64,000 bases of DNA from Roseomonas genomospecies 6 (lineage in GTDB: Bacteria > Pseudomonadota > Alphaproteobacteria > Azospirillales > Azospirillaceae): positions 62,001-126,000 of the forward strand of contig NZ_QOKW01000015.1 of assembly GCF_008365375.1 (NCBI RefSeq), written 5' to 3'. Both the position numbers and the translations under genes were made by a program. The notes under the pieces are model-generated. The model did no database searches, was not told the origin of the DNA, and saw nothing but the letters and a program-made list of their open reading frames with translations. Shown here one piece after another: positions 51,856-59,386 of this stretch (its first letter is position 1; each line of letters begins with the position of its first letter).

Positions 51856-52602
51856 ATGAGCGCGGAAGACACCCTGCTGTATCTCGACGGCGTGTCGGTC
51901 AGCTTCGACGGGTTCCGGGCGCTGAACAGCCTGTCGCTGGTCATCGAGCCGGGCGAGATGCGGGCGATCATCGGGCCGAACGGCGCCGGCAAGACGACCA
52001 TGATGGACGTCATCACCGGCAAGACCCGCCCCGACACCGGCACCATCCTGTTCGAGGGCCGGACCGACCTGACCAGCCTGCGCGAGCCGGCCATCGCCAA
52101 TCTGGGCATCGGGCGCAAGTTCCAGCGCCCGACCGTGTTCGAGATGCACACGGTCTGGGACAATCTGGAACTGTCGCTGAAGGCGCCGCGCCGTCCGCTG
52201 AAGACGCTGACCTACTCGGCGACGCGGGAGGACCGGGCGCGGATCGAGGAAATCCTCGACATCACCCGCCTGTCGCCCCGGCGCGACCGCCCGGCGGGCA
52301 GCCTGTCCCACGGCGAGAAGCAGTGGCTCGAAATCGGGATGCTGCTGGCGCAGGACCCGAAGCTGCTGCTGGTGGACGAACCGGTGGCCGGCATGACCGA
52401 CGCGGAGACGGAACAGACCGCCCATCTGCTGAAGGACATCGCCGGCAAGCATTCGGTGATCGTCGTGGAGCACGACATGGTCTTCGTCCGCGAACTGGGC
52501 GTGAAGGTCACGGTGCTGCACGAGGGCTCGGTGCTGGCCGAAGGCTCGCTGGATTCGGTGAGCGCCAACAAGCAGGTCATCGACGTCTATCTGGGGCGGT
52601 GA
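51856..52602 (+). CDS. urtD: Urea ABC transporter, ATP-binding protein UrtD
   Basis: A 248-residue LivG-type ATPase: Walker A GPNGAGKTTMMDVITG, the Q-loop region RKFQRPTVFEMHTVWDNLEL, signature LSHGEKQWLEIGMLL, Walker B LLLVDEPVAGMTD and the H-loop IVVEHDMVFVREL. The LSHGEKQWLEIGM signature is diagnostic for UrtD. The ATG at 51856 lies four bases after the urtC stop. A type-C palindromic repeat separates it from urtE. Confidence 0.95.
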   Translation: MSAEDTLLYLDGVSVSFDGFRALNSLSLVIEPGEMRAIIGPNGAGKTTMMDVITGKTRPDTGTILFEGRTDLTSLREPAIANLGIGRKFQRPTVFEMHTVWDNLELSLKAPRRPLKTLTYSATREDRARIEEILDITRLSPRRDRPAGSLSHGEKQWLEIGMLLAQDPKLLLVDEPVAGMTDAETEQTAHLLKDIAGKHSVIVVEHDMVFVRELGVKVTVLHEGSVLAEGSLDSVSANKQVIDVYLGR

Positions 52603-52617
52603 CGGATTGAGGAACTT

Positions 52618-52757
52618 CCCCTCTCCCGTCCCGGGAGAGGGTGCCCGCGCAGCGGGCGGGTGAGGGTACAGCCGAGGATCAGCGTACGGTTCCCGGCGGC
52701 ACCCTCACCCTCCCATGCTGCGCATGGGTCCCTCCCTCTCCCGGGGCGGGAGAGGGG
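52618..52757. repeat. Composite palindromic repeat, type C (BIME-like), copy 2, inside the urt operon
   Basis: Left arm: CCCTCTCCCGTCCCGGGAGAGGG and GCCCGCGCAGCGGGCGGGTG. Right arm: CCCTCACCCTCCC, the inner palindrome CATGCTGCGCATG, then CCCTCTCCCGGGGCGGGAGAG. It matches the element at 18531. It fills the gap between urtD and urtE and lies nine bases before the urtE ribosome-binding site. Confidence 0.8.
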
Positions 52758-52778
52758 TTTTGGATCAGAGGAAGCTGC

Positions 52779-53474
52779 ATGCTCGACGTACGGTCTGTCG
52801 ATCTCCATTACGGCGCGGCGCAGGCGTTGCGCGGCGTGTCGCTGACGGCGGAGGTGGGGAAGGTCACCTGCCTGCTGGGGCGCAACGGCGTCGGCAAGTC
52901 CTCGCTGCTGCGCGCCATCGTCGGGCTGAAGCCGGTGACCGGCGGCACCATCGCCTGGGACGGCGGCGACATCACCAAGCTCGCCCCGTCGGAGCGGGCG
53001 CGGCGCGGCATCGCCTACGTCCCGCAGGGGCGGGAGATCTTCCCGCTGCTGACGGTGCGGGAGAACCTGCTGGCCGGCTACGCGCCGCTGAAGCGGGCCG
53101 ACCGCTCCATCCCCGACGAGGTGTTCGAGCTGTTCCCGGTGCTGAAGTCCATGCTGGACCGGCGCGGCGGCGACCTGTCGGGTGGGCAGCAGCAGCAGCT
53201 CGCCATCGGGCGGGCGCTGGTGACCCGGCCCCGTCTGCTGGTGCTGGACGAGCCGACGGAGGGCATCCAGCCCTCCATCATCAAGGACATCGGGCGGGCC
53301 ATCGCCTACCTGCGCGACAAGGGCACCATGGCGATCCTGCTGGTGGAGCAGTATTTCGAGTTCGCCCGCGATCTGGCCGACGACTGGGCGGTCATGGAAC
53401 GCGGCGAGGTCATGCTGGCGGGCAGCCGCGACGGGCTGGAGGAGAGCGAGGTCCGGCGGTATCTGACCGTCTGA
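52779..53474 (+). CDS. urtE: Urea ABC transporter, ATP-binding protein UrtE
   Basis: A 231-residue LivF-type ATPase: LDVRSVDLHYGAAQALRGVS, Walker A GRNGVGKSSLLRAIVG, YVPQGREIFPLLTVRENL, signature LSGGQQQQLAIGRALV and Walker B LLVLDEPTEGIQPSI. GREIFPLLTV and DEPTEGIQPSII are UrtE-type. The ATG at 52779 has AGAGGAAG four bases upstream. It ends the operon; an inverted repeat follows. No urease gene lies in the window. Confidence 0.95.
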   Translation: MLDVRSVDLHYGAAQALRGVSLTAEVGKVTCLLGRNGVGKSSLLRAIVGLKPVTGGTIAWDGGDITKLAPSERARRGIAYVPQGREIFPLLTVRENLLAGYAPLKRADRSIPDEVFELFPVLKSMLDRRGGDLSGGQQQQLAIGRALVTRPRLLVLDEPTEGIQPSIIKDIGRAIAYLRDKGTMAILLVEQYFEFARDLADDWAVMERGEVMLAGSRDGLEESEVRRYLTV

Positions 53475-53487
53475 CGCGCCTCCGTCC

Positions 53488-53580
53488 GGGGTATCCTCGC
53501 GAAGGCGGAGCCGCGGTCCCGCCATCCTGTGCTTCCCATGGCGGGAACCGGGAACGCCGTCTTCGCGAGGATGGCACCCC
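53488..53580. repeat. Long imperfect inverted repeat downstream of urtE
   Basis: GGGGTATCCTCGCGAAGGCGG on the left pairs with CCGTCTTCGCGAGGATGGCACCCC on the right, with an inner GGTCCCGCCAT / ATGGCGGGAACC pair. As RNA this makes one long hairpin just after urtE, a possible transcript end or processing site. It differs in sequence from repeat types A, B and C. No T run follows. Confidence 0.65.
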
Positions 53581-53658
53581 TGCGATTTGATAACCTTGGC
53601 TCCGGACCGCGATGCGCTACCATCGGTGACGTTGTTCCAACACCGAAGGCAGTTCCGA

Positions 53659-55062
53659 ATGTCGAGCGTCCTGTCAGCCGACCCCGTTCTCCAGCAGGTC
53701 GACCGCGGTTTCGAAGAGTCCCTGGGCCGCCTGTGCGGCCTGCTGCGCATTCCCAGCGTCAGCACCGACCCGGCCTACAAGGGCGACGTGCGCCGCACCG
53801 CGGAGTGGCTGGCGCGCGAGCTGAGCGGGCTGGGCTTCGACGCCTCCCTGCGCGAGACGCCGGGCCATCCCATGGTCGTCGCCCATCATCCGGGTCCGGG
53901 TGGTGACGCGGATGTGCCGCACATCCTCTATTACGGCCACTACGACGTGCAGCCGGCGGAGCCGCTGGAGTTGTGGAACAGCCCGCCCTTCGAGCCGGCC
54001 ATCGTCGAGGCGGAGCATGGCCGCCGCATCGTCGCGCGCGGCGCCGTGGACGACAAGGGCCAGGTGATGACCTTCATCGAGGCGTTCCGCGCCTGGCACG
54101 CCGTGCACGGCACCCTGCCGATCCGCGTGACCGTCCTGCTGGAGGGCGAGGAGGAGACCGGCAGCCCGAACCTGCTGCCCTTCCTGAACGCCAACGCGGA
54201 GGAGTTGAAGGCCGACGTCTGCGTCATCACCGACACCAACTCCTGGAACATCGACACGCCGGCCATCACCACCCGGCTGCGCGGCCTGCTCTACGTCGAG
54301 GCGACGCTGCACGGGCCGAGCCACGATCTGCATTCCGGCATGTTCGGCGGCGCGGTGCTGAACCCGATCAACGCGCTGACCCGCATCCTCGGCCAGATCC
54401 ACGACGAGGACGGGCGCGTCCGCTTCCCCGGCTTCTACGACGACGTGGCCGAGCCCACGGACGAGGAGAAGGCGATGTGGCGGGACCTCGGCTTCGACGA
54501 GAGCGCCTTCCTGGCCGGCGTCGGGCTGAAGACCCCGGTGGGCGAGGCCGGGCGCAGCGCGCTGGAGCGGCTGTGGTCGCGCCCGACCTGCGACATCAAC
54601 GGCATCTGGGGCGGCTACACCGGCGAGGGGTCCAAGACGGTCATCGCCGCCAAGGCGTCGGCCAAGCTGTCCTGCCGCCTCGTGCCGGCCCAGGACCCGA
54701 AGAAAATCCTGGCCGGGATCAAGAGCTTCCTGGAGGAGCGCACCCCGGCGGACGGGCGTTGGGAGTTCAAGGTGTTCGGCCAGTCGCCGGGCGTCCAGGT
54801 GCCGACCGACAGTCCCTACCTGCGCGCCGCCATGGCGGGGCTGGGCGACGTCTACGCCAACAGGCCGGCGCTGGTCGGCAGCGGCGGCTCGATCCCCGTG
54901 GGCGGCTACATCCGGCAGGCGCTGGGCTTCGATTCGATCTTCGTCGGCTTCGGGCTGGAGGACGACCGCATCCATTCGCCGAACGAGAAGTTCGAAGTGA
55001 AGTGCCTGCACAACGGCATCCGCTCCCACGCCGCCATGCTGGCGCGCTTCGCGGGGCTGTGA
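53659..55062 (+). CDS. M20-family metallo-dipeptidase/deacylase
   Basis: A 467-residue M20 peptidase. The zinc and catalytic residues are visible: HILYYGHYDVQPAE (first His and the catalytic-loop Asp), RGAVDDKGQ (bridging Asp), LLEGEEETGSPN (catalytic and metal Glu), VCVITDTNSWN (Asp) and the late DDRIHSPNEKFEVK (His). Length and the PSVSTDPAYKGDVRRTA start fit the carnosinase-like/cytosolic dipeptidase branch rather than DapE or ArgE. There is no signal peptide, so it is cytoplasmic. The ATG at 53659 has GAAGG about ten bases upstream; the frame is open to 53587 but without a ribosome-binding site. It may hydrolyse imported dipeptides. Confidence 0.88.
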   Translation: MSSVLSADPVLQQVDRGFEESLGRLCGLLRIPSVSTDPAYKGDVRRTAEWLARELSGLGFDASLRETPGHPMVVAHHPGPGGDADVPHILYYGHYDVQPAEPLELWNSPPFEPAIVEAEHGRRIVARGAVDDKGQVMTFIEAFRAWHAVHGTLPIRVTVLLEGEEETGSPNLLPFLNANAEELKADVCVITDTNSWNIDTPAITTRLRGLLYVEATLHGPSHDLHSGMFGGAVLNPINALTRILGQIHDEDGRVRFPGFYDDVAEPTDEEKAMWRDLGFDESAFLAGVGLKTPVGEAGRSALERLWSRPTCDINGIWGGYTGEGSKTVIAAKASAKLSCRLVPAQDPKKILAGIKSFLEERTPADGRWEFKVFGQSPGVQVPTDSPYLRAAMAGLGDVYANRPALVGSGGSIPVGGYIRQALGFDSIFVGFGLEDDRIHSPNEKFEVKCLHNGIRSHAAMLARFAGL

Positions 55063-55104
55063 GGAACCGGGAGCCCCCTCTCCCGACCGGAGCGGGGGTT
55101 CTCC

Positions 55105-57627
55105 TCAATGGGGCTTCAGCGCCTCGACCACCTGCATGTGGCCTTGCAGCGCGCCCAGCGTGAGGGCGGAGTTGCCGGCGGTGTCCATGCGGAAGGGGTT
55201 GGCGCCGCGCTCAACCAGCATCCGCGCCACGCGGTCGTGGCCGTTGTTGGCGGCGTACATCAGGGCCGACCAGCCGTGGCTGGCCACCCGGTCCACCGAC
55301 ACGCCGCGGTCGATCAGGATCTTCACCACCCCTTCGTGACCACGGGCCGCCGCGGCCATCAGGGCGGTCTTGCCATCGTCGTTGGTGGCGTCCAGTTCTG
55401 CGCCCGCGGCGGCCAGCGCGTGGATCACCGCCTCGTGCCCGCCCCAGGCGGCATACATCACCGCGGTGGCGCCATCGGCGGTGCGAAGCTCCGTCTTGGC
55501 CCGGCGGTCGATCAGCAGCCGCACCGCGTCCGTCAGCCCCTGCTCGGACGCCAGCATCAGCAGGGTCTTGCCGTTGTCCACCCGCTTGTTGGGATCGGCG
55601 CCGCCTTCCAGCACGCGCTTCAGCTCGTCCGCGCGGCGCATCAGGGCGATGGCCCCGTCGCGGCTGTCCAGACCGGGCCGGACCTCCGCTGCCGCGGGAG
55701 CCGCCGAAGCGGGAGGGGTGTTGGGCGCTGCGGTGACGTTGGCCGCGGCCATCGTGGTGGGGGGCAGCACGCGCCCTTCGCCCGCAGCCTTGATGCGGTC
55801 GCGCAGGTCGCCGGTGTTGGGCGCCACGATCAGGGCGCGCTCGTAGAAGCGCCGCGCCTCGTCCCAGTTGCCGTCGCGCTCCGCCAGGGAGGCCCAGCGG
55901 CGGTAGGTCTCCTCCATGGTCGCCAGCAGTTCGGGGATCTCCGGCGTGGCGGGAGCGATCTCCCGCAGGCGGGACACCGTCTCATAGGCGTTGTTGTTCG
56001 GTGGCGTGGTCAGGAGCTTGGCGGCGATCTGCCGGCGGGCCTGATCGACCAGCGTGCGCACGCGCTGATTCAGCCCGGCGTCGTCCGTCGACAGGGGGGC
56101 GGACGGGGTGGCGGGCGGAGGCGCCGCCGTGGTTGCCGTCATGGCCGTGGCCGTGGCCGTGGCCGTCGCCGGTGGCGCGGTTTGCGGCGCCGGCTCGTCC
56201 ACCAGCGGCGGCAGGGTGGCGGAGCCGGTGGGGCCCTCGCTCTGCTCCGTGCGGTATTCGTTGGCCCGCGGCTTGGGCGGCGGTGGCGCGGCCAACGGAT
56301 CGGCGGAGAGCGGATCAGCCGTCGGACCGGCCATCATCGGACCGGCCACCGGCACCGGCGGCTTCGGCATCTGGGCCACCGGGGCGGCGGGCGGCTGTTC
56401 CGGCTTCGGCAGCGGTCCCGGATCGAGCTTCGCCACGGACACGGCGGGTGCCGGCGCCTGAGCCTGCGGTTGTGGCGGCGGGGCGGTTATCTGCCGTGCG
56501 GCGGGCGGCGGGGCCTCGGCCTTCGGCTGGGACGGAATCGCGCCCGGCACCCCCGCCTCGGCGGGAAGGGAGGCGAGGTAGGGATTCTGCGTCCGGGGGG
56601 CGACGGCCAGCGTGTCGGGGCCGCGGCTGCCCGGGGCGGAAGCGTCGGCGAAGGGGTTGTGCACATGCTCCGCCACGAAGGCGCGCAGGTCCTCCCACCC
56701 CTGCCGGGCGTAGCCGAGCGCCCGCTCGGGCGTGGCGCCGGAGAGCGCCAAGCCGGGGATTGGCAGAGTCATGGCGGCTCCTGCCGCACCCAGCAGGATC
56801 AGGGTGGTGATCGCCGCCCCGGCCAGCACGGCGCGGCGGCGCGACCGCTTCCGGACCGGCAGGTCGGCGACGGGGGCGCCGGCCTCCGGGATCGTCCAGC
56901 CGTCCGGCGCGTTCCAATCGTTGGCGGGCCAGTCGTTCGCGTCGCGCTCCGCCGTCTTGCGCGGCGGCGGAGGCGCGGCGCGCGGGGGCGCTGGCCCCGG
57001 CACGGCGGCGGGCGTGGCTGCGGCGGGCGCCACGGACGGGCCGGCACCGGGCGTCATGCGGTAGATCACGCCAAGCTCGCGCACCGCCTCCGCGAGGCCC
57101 GGACGGGCCAGCGTCCGCTCCATTTCCGGCGTGCCGCAAAGGAGAACCTGAAGGAAGCGCCCGCTGGGCGTCTCGGACCGGCTGAGGTCGATCAGGTCGG
57201 CCAGGGTCGGTGCGGCCAGGACGCCCGCGTTCTCCACCGCCAGAAGGCCGGTGCCGGCGAGGTCGAGCCGCTCCTCCAACTCCCCGATCAGCGTATCGAA
57301 ATCGCGGTCGCCGCTGTCGGAGGGCAGGGCGGCGTCACCGGCGGCGGACACCAGATCCTCCACCTGCGCCCCGGCGCGGGCGGCGACCGGAAGCACCAGC
57401 GCGCCGTCGGAGCCGACCTGCTCGACGAGCTGATGGAAGATCGCGGCCCGTCCGGACCCGGCTTCGCCCACCAGAACCAGCAGCCGCTTGCGCGCCAGCA
57501 GAGCCAGCAGAAGGCCGTCATAGACCTCCGTCTGGTCGGGGCGCAGGCCGGCGGCCTGAGGCTGGGGGTTCGCCTTGGCCTGGGAGCGTTTCGAGGATGG
57601 CGTGGCTTTCGGAGCGGAACGGTCCAT
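55105..57627 (-). CDS. Ankyrin-repeat membrane protein with degenerate ExeA/AAA-like N-terminal domain
   Basis: A protein of 840 residues starting at ATG 57627. Residues about 25-190 resemble the ATPase domain of ExeA/GspA-type proteins (DQTEVYDGLLLALLARKRLL), but the P-loop reads GEAGSGRAAIF, with Arg in place of Lys, and the Walker B segment LLAVENAG lacks the DE pair, so ATP hydrolysis is doubtful. One membrane helix follows (RRRAVLAGAAITTLILLGAAG). A periplasmic Pro/Ala-rich linker of about 250 residues leads to a TPR-like helical part (NWDEARRFYERALIVAPNTG) and five ankyrin repeats at the C-terminus (NGKTLLMLASEQGLTDAV, DGATAVMYAAWGGHEAVI, DGKTALMAAAARGHEGVV). It probably senses or scaffolds something in the periplasm. 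Function unknown. Confidence 0.8.
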   Translation of the reverse strand: MDRSAPKATPSSKRSQAKANPQPQAAGLRPDQTEVYDGLLLALLARKRLLVLVGEAGSGRAAIFHQLVEQVGSDGALVLPVAARAGAQVEDLVSAAGDAALPSDSGDRDFDTLIGELEERLDLAGTGLLAVENAGVLAAPTLADLIDLSRSETPSGRFLQVLLCGTPEMERTLARPGLAEAVRELGVIYRMTPGAGPSVAPAAATPAAVPGPAPPRAAPPPPRKTAERDANDWPANDWNAPDGWTIPEAGAPVADLPVRKRSRRRAVLAGAAITTLILLGAAGAAMTLPIPGLALSGATPERALGYARQGWEDLRAFVAEHVHNPFADASAPGSRGPDTLAVAPRTQNPYLASLPAEAGVPGAIPSQPKAEAPPPAARQITAPPPQPQAQAPAPAVSVAKLDPGPLPKPEQPPAAPVAQMPKPPVPVAGPMMAGPTADPLSADPLAAPPPPKPRANEYRTEQSEGPTGSATLPPLVDEPAPQTAPPATATATATAMTATTAAPPPATPSAPLSTDDAGLNQRVRTLVDQARRQIAAKLLTTPPNNNAYETVSRLREIAPATPEIPELLATMEETYRRWASLAERDGNWDEARRFYERALIVAPNTGDLRDRIKAAGEGRVLPPTTMAAANVTAAPNTPPASAAPAAAEVRPGLDSRDGAIALMRRADELKRVLEGGADPNKRVDNGKTLLMLASEQGLTDAVRLLIDRRAKTELRTADGATAVMYAAWGGHEAVIHALAAAGAELDATNDDGKTALMAAAARGHEGVVKILIDRGVSVDRVASHGWSALMYAANNGHDRVARMLVERGANPFRMDTAGNSALTLGALQGHMQVVEALKPH

Positions 57628-57818
57628 GGGGGCGCGCGCAATCCAATTGATGAGTCGTGACACTCCTGACTCTAGTGGCCCGCCGCCGTCCTGCGACGGT
57701 GCAAAGGGACGGGACCGCCACCTCTTATGGAGGAGGCGCGCGTCGGGACGGCTGATTCGGACCGGGCGCTGCGCTATAGGGGTGCCTGAATTTCCACCCC
57801 GCGGCCAGGGAGTCCGGC

Positions 57819-58721
57819 ATGCGCATCGGCATCGATCTGGGCGGCACGAAGATCGCCGCGGTCCTTCTGGACCCGGATGGGACGGAACGGGCACGGCACC
57901 GCGCCGACACGCCGCGCGGCTATGCGGAGACGCTGGCGGCGCTGGCCGCTGCCGTGGCGGCGCTGGAGGAGCAGGCGGGCGTGCGGAGAGACGCCACCGT
58001 CGGGCTGTGCCTGCCCGGCATCGTCGATGCGGCGGCGGGAACGGTGCGGGCGGTCAACCTGCCCTGGCTGGACGGGCGGCCCTTCGCCGCCGATCTCTCG
58101 CAGGCGCTGGGCCGTCCGGTGCGGATCGCCAACGACGCCAACGCCTTCGTCCTGTCGGAAGCGGTGGACGGTGCCGCCGCCGGGGTGCCGCTGGTGTTCG
58201 GGATCATCCTTGGCACCGGGGTCGGCGGCGGGATCGTCGCGGACCGGCGCATCCTGGCCGGCGCCAACGCCCTGGCCGGGGAGTGGGGGCACAACCCGCT
58301 GCCGTGGCGGACGGCGGAGGACGGCCCGCCCGTGCCCTGCGGCTGCGGGCGGGAGGGCTGCATCGAAACGCTGCTGTGCGGCACCGGGCTGGCCCGCCTG
58401 CATCTGCGGCGGACGGGGGAGGCGCTGGCCCCGCCGGAGATCGCCGCCCGCGCCCGGTCGGGCGAGGCCCAAGCCGTGGCGACGCTGCGCCACCACGCCG
58501 ACACGCTGGCCCGCGCGCTGGCCGCCGTCATCAACCTTCTGGACCCCGATGCCATCGTGGTCGGCGGCGGGCTGTCCGATCTGCCGGGCCTGTACGACGC
58601 CGTGCCGGCCCTGTGGGGGCGTTGGGCGCTGAGCCCGGCCCCGCGCACCCGGCTCATCCGCGCGCGTCACGGCGCCGAAAGCGGTATGCGCGGAGCGGCG
58701 TGGCTCTGGCCTTTGAGTTGA
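57819..58721 (+). CDS. ROK-family sugar kinase (N-acetylglucosamine kinase/fructokinase-like)
   Basis: A 300-residue ROK kinase. The ATP phosphate loop is GIDLGGTKIAAVLLD, ANDANAFVLSEAV is the sugar-binding DANA region, FGIILGTGVGGGIV is the second ATP motif, and EWGHNPLPW with CGCGREGCIE is the zinc-binding ROK signature. The His of EWGHNPLP and CxCGxxGCxE occur in both fructokinase (Mak) and GlcNAc kinase (NagK). A nagA gene 0.7 kb away supports GlcNAc phosphorylation. The ATG at 57819 has no strong ribosome-binding site. It is divergent from the ankyrin gene with 191 bp between. Confidence 0.87.
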   Translation: MRIGIDLGGTKIAAVLLDPDGTERARHRADTPRGYAETLAALAAAVAALEEQAGVRRDATVGLCLPGIVDAAAGTVRAVNLPWLDGRPFAADLSQALGRPVRIANDANAFVLSEAVDGAAAGVPLVFGIILGTGVGGGIVADRRILAGANALAGEWGHNPLPWRTAEDGPPVPCGCGREGCIETLLCGTGLARLHLRRTGEALAPPEIAARARSGEAQAVATLRHHADTLARALAAVINLLDPDAIVVGGGLSDLPGLYDAVPALWGRWALSPAPRTRLIRARHGAESGMRGAAWLWPLS

Positions 58722-58793
58722 TGCCTTCGGCGCGGCGGTCCGGTGTGGCGCGGCTTTTGCTCTATGCCTTTTGCAATGGCAGGGAGAAAGCCC

Positions 58794-59123
58794 GTGTTCG
58801 GCATCAGATCGGGGTTTCCTAAAGGGCGGGGCGGGGCTTCGCTGCAGAATGCAAACCAAGATGCATATCACAGTATGCAGAATGCGGCATCATTGCATCC
58901 TGCGGACGGCTTGGCGGCCAAACGCCGCTTGGAGGAAGCCTGCGTTCTGCTGCATGACGCCGCGGAAGACCTGGAATCCGCTCTGCCCGGTATGGCTGCA
59001 CCGGCGGGGCGGGCCGATCTGAACGAAGCGATCGGAGCGATCATGGAGACGCTGAGGCTCGTCGCCTCGGCCCACGCGCGTCTCGAACGGGAGCCGTTGC
59101 CGGACGGAGCCTCGGCGGACTGA
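58794..59123 (+). CDS. Small hypothetical protein
   Basis: A frame of 109 residues from GTG 58794, which has AGGGAG eight bases upstream; an ATG further in (MQNAASLHPADGLAAKRRLE) would give about 82. The second half is helical and amphipathic (AAKRRLEEACVLLHDAAEDL, RADLNEAIGAIMETLRLVAS), consistent with a small helical bundle. No family is recognised. The base composition of the first 80 bases is less GC-rich than its neighbours, so the upstream part may be non-coding. A terminator hairpin follows 55 bp after the stop, in support of transcription. Confidence 0.5.
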   Translation: MFGIRSGFPKGRGGASLQNANQDAYHSMQNAASLHPADGLAAKRRLEEACVLLHDAAEDLESALPGMAAPAGRADLNEAIGAIMETLRLVASAHARLEREPLPDGASAD

Positions 59124-59178
59124 CGGTTCCACCTTCCCGTTCCGCCCTCCCAGGGCGCGCGGACCATCCACAAAAGCG

Positions 59179-59211
59179 AAAAGGGCGGCCCCGCCGGGGA
59201 GCCGCCCTTTT
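59179..59211. terminator. Bidirectional intrinsic terminator
   Basis: An 11-base-pair stem (AAAAGGGCGGC / GCCGCCCTTTT) with an 11-base loop. The stem carries its own T tract on both strands, so it can end the small hypothetical gene on the plus strand and the tiny membrane-peptide gene on the minus strand. Confidence 0.82.
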
Positions 59212-59236
59212 GCGTGTCCGGCTGTCCGGAATCCGA

Positions 59237-59299
59237 TTACTCGGAAACGGTCTGCCAGAAGAAGAACACGACGGCCAGAACCATCAGGGCGATGTCCAT
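59237..59299 (-). CDS. Predicted 20-residue single-helix membrane peptide
   Basis: The minus strand has ATG at 59299 with GAGGAGA nine bases upstream, then MDIALMVLAVVFFFWQTVSE and a TAA at 59237. Residues 3-16 form one hydrophobic helix with three Phe and a Trp. A bidirectional terminator begins 26 bases after the stop. A ribosome-binding site, clean start and stop, and a nearby terminator make this a credible small-protein gene of the kind that binds large membrane complexes (compare CydX, KdpF, AcrZ in form only). No sequence family is recognised. It is far below usual gene-calling limits. Confidence 0.6.
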   Translation of the reverse strand: MDIALMVLAVVFFFWQTVSE

Positions 59300-59386
59300 G
59301 GGTTAAGTCTCCTCGATGCTGCATGTGCGGGCCAGAAATCCGGGGGCCTCTATACGACAGTTTTGCGCGCGCGTGCAGGGGGTGAT

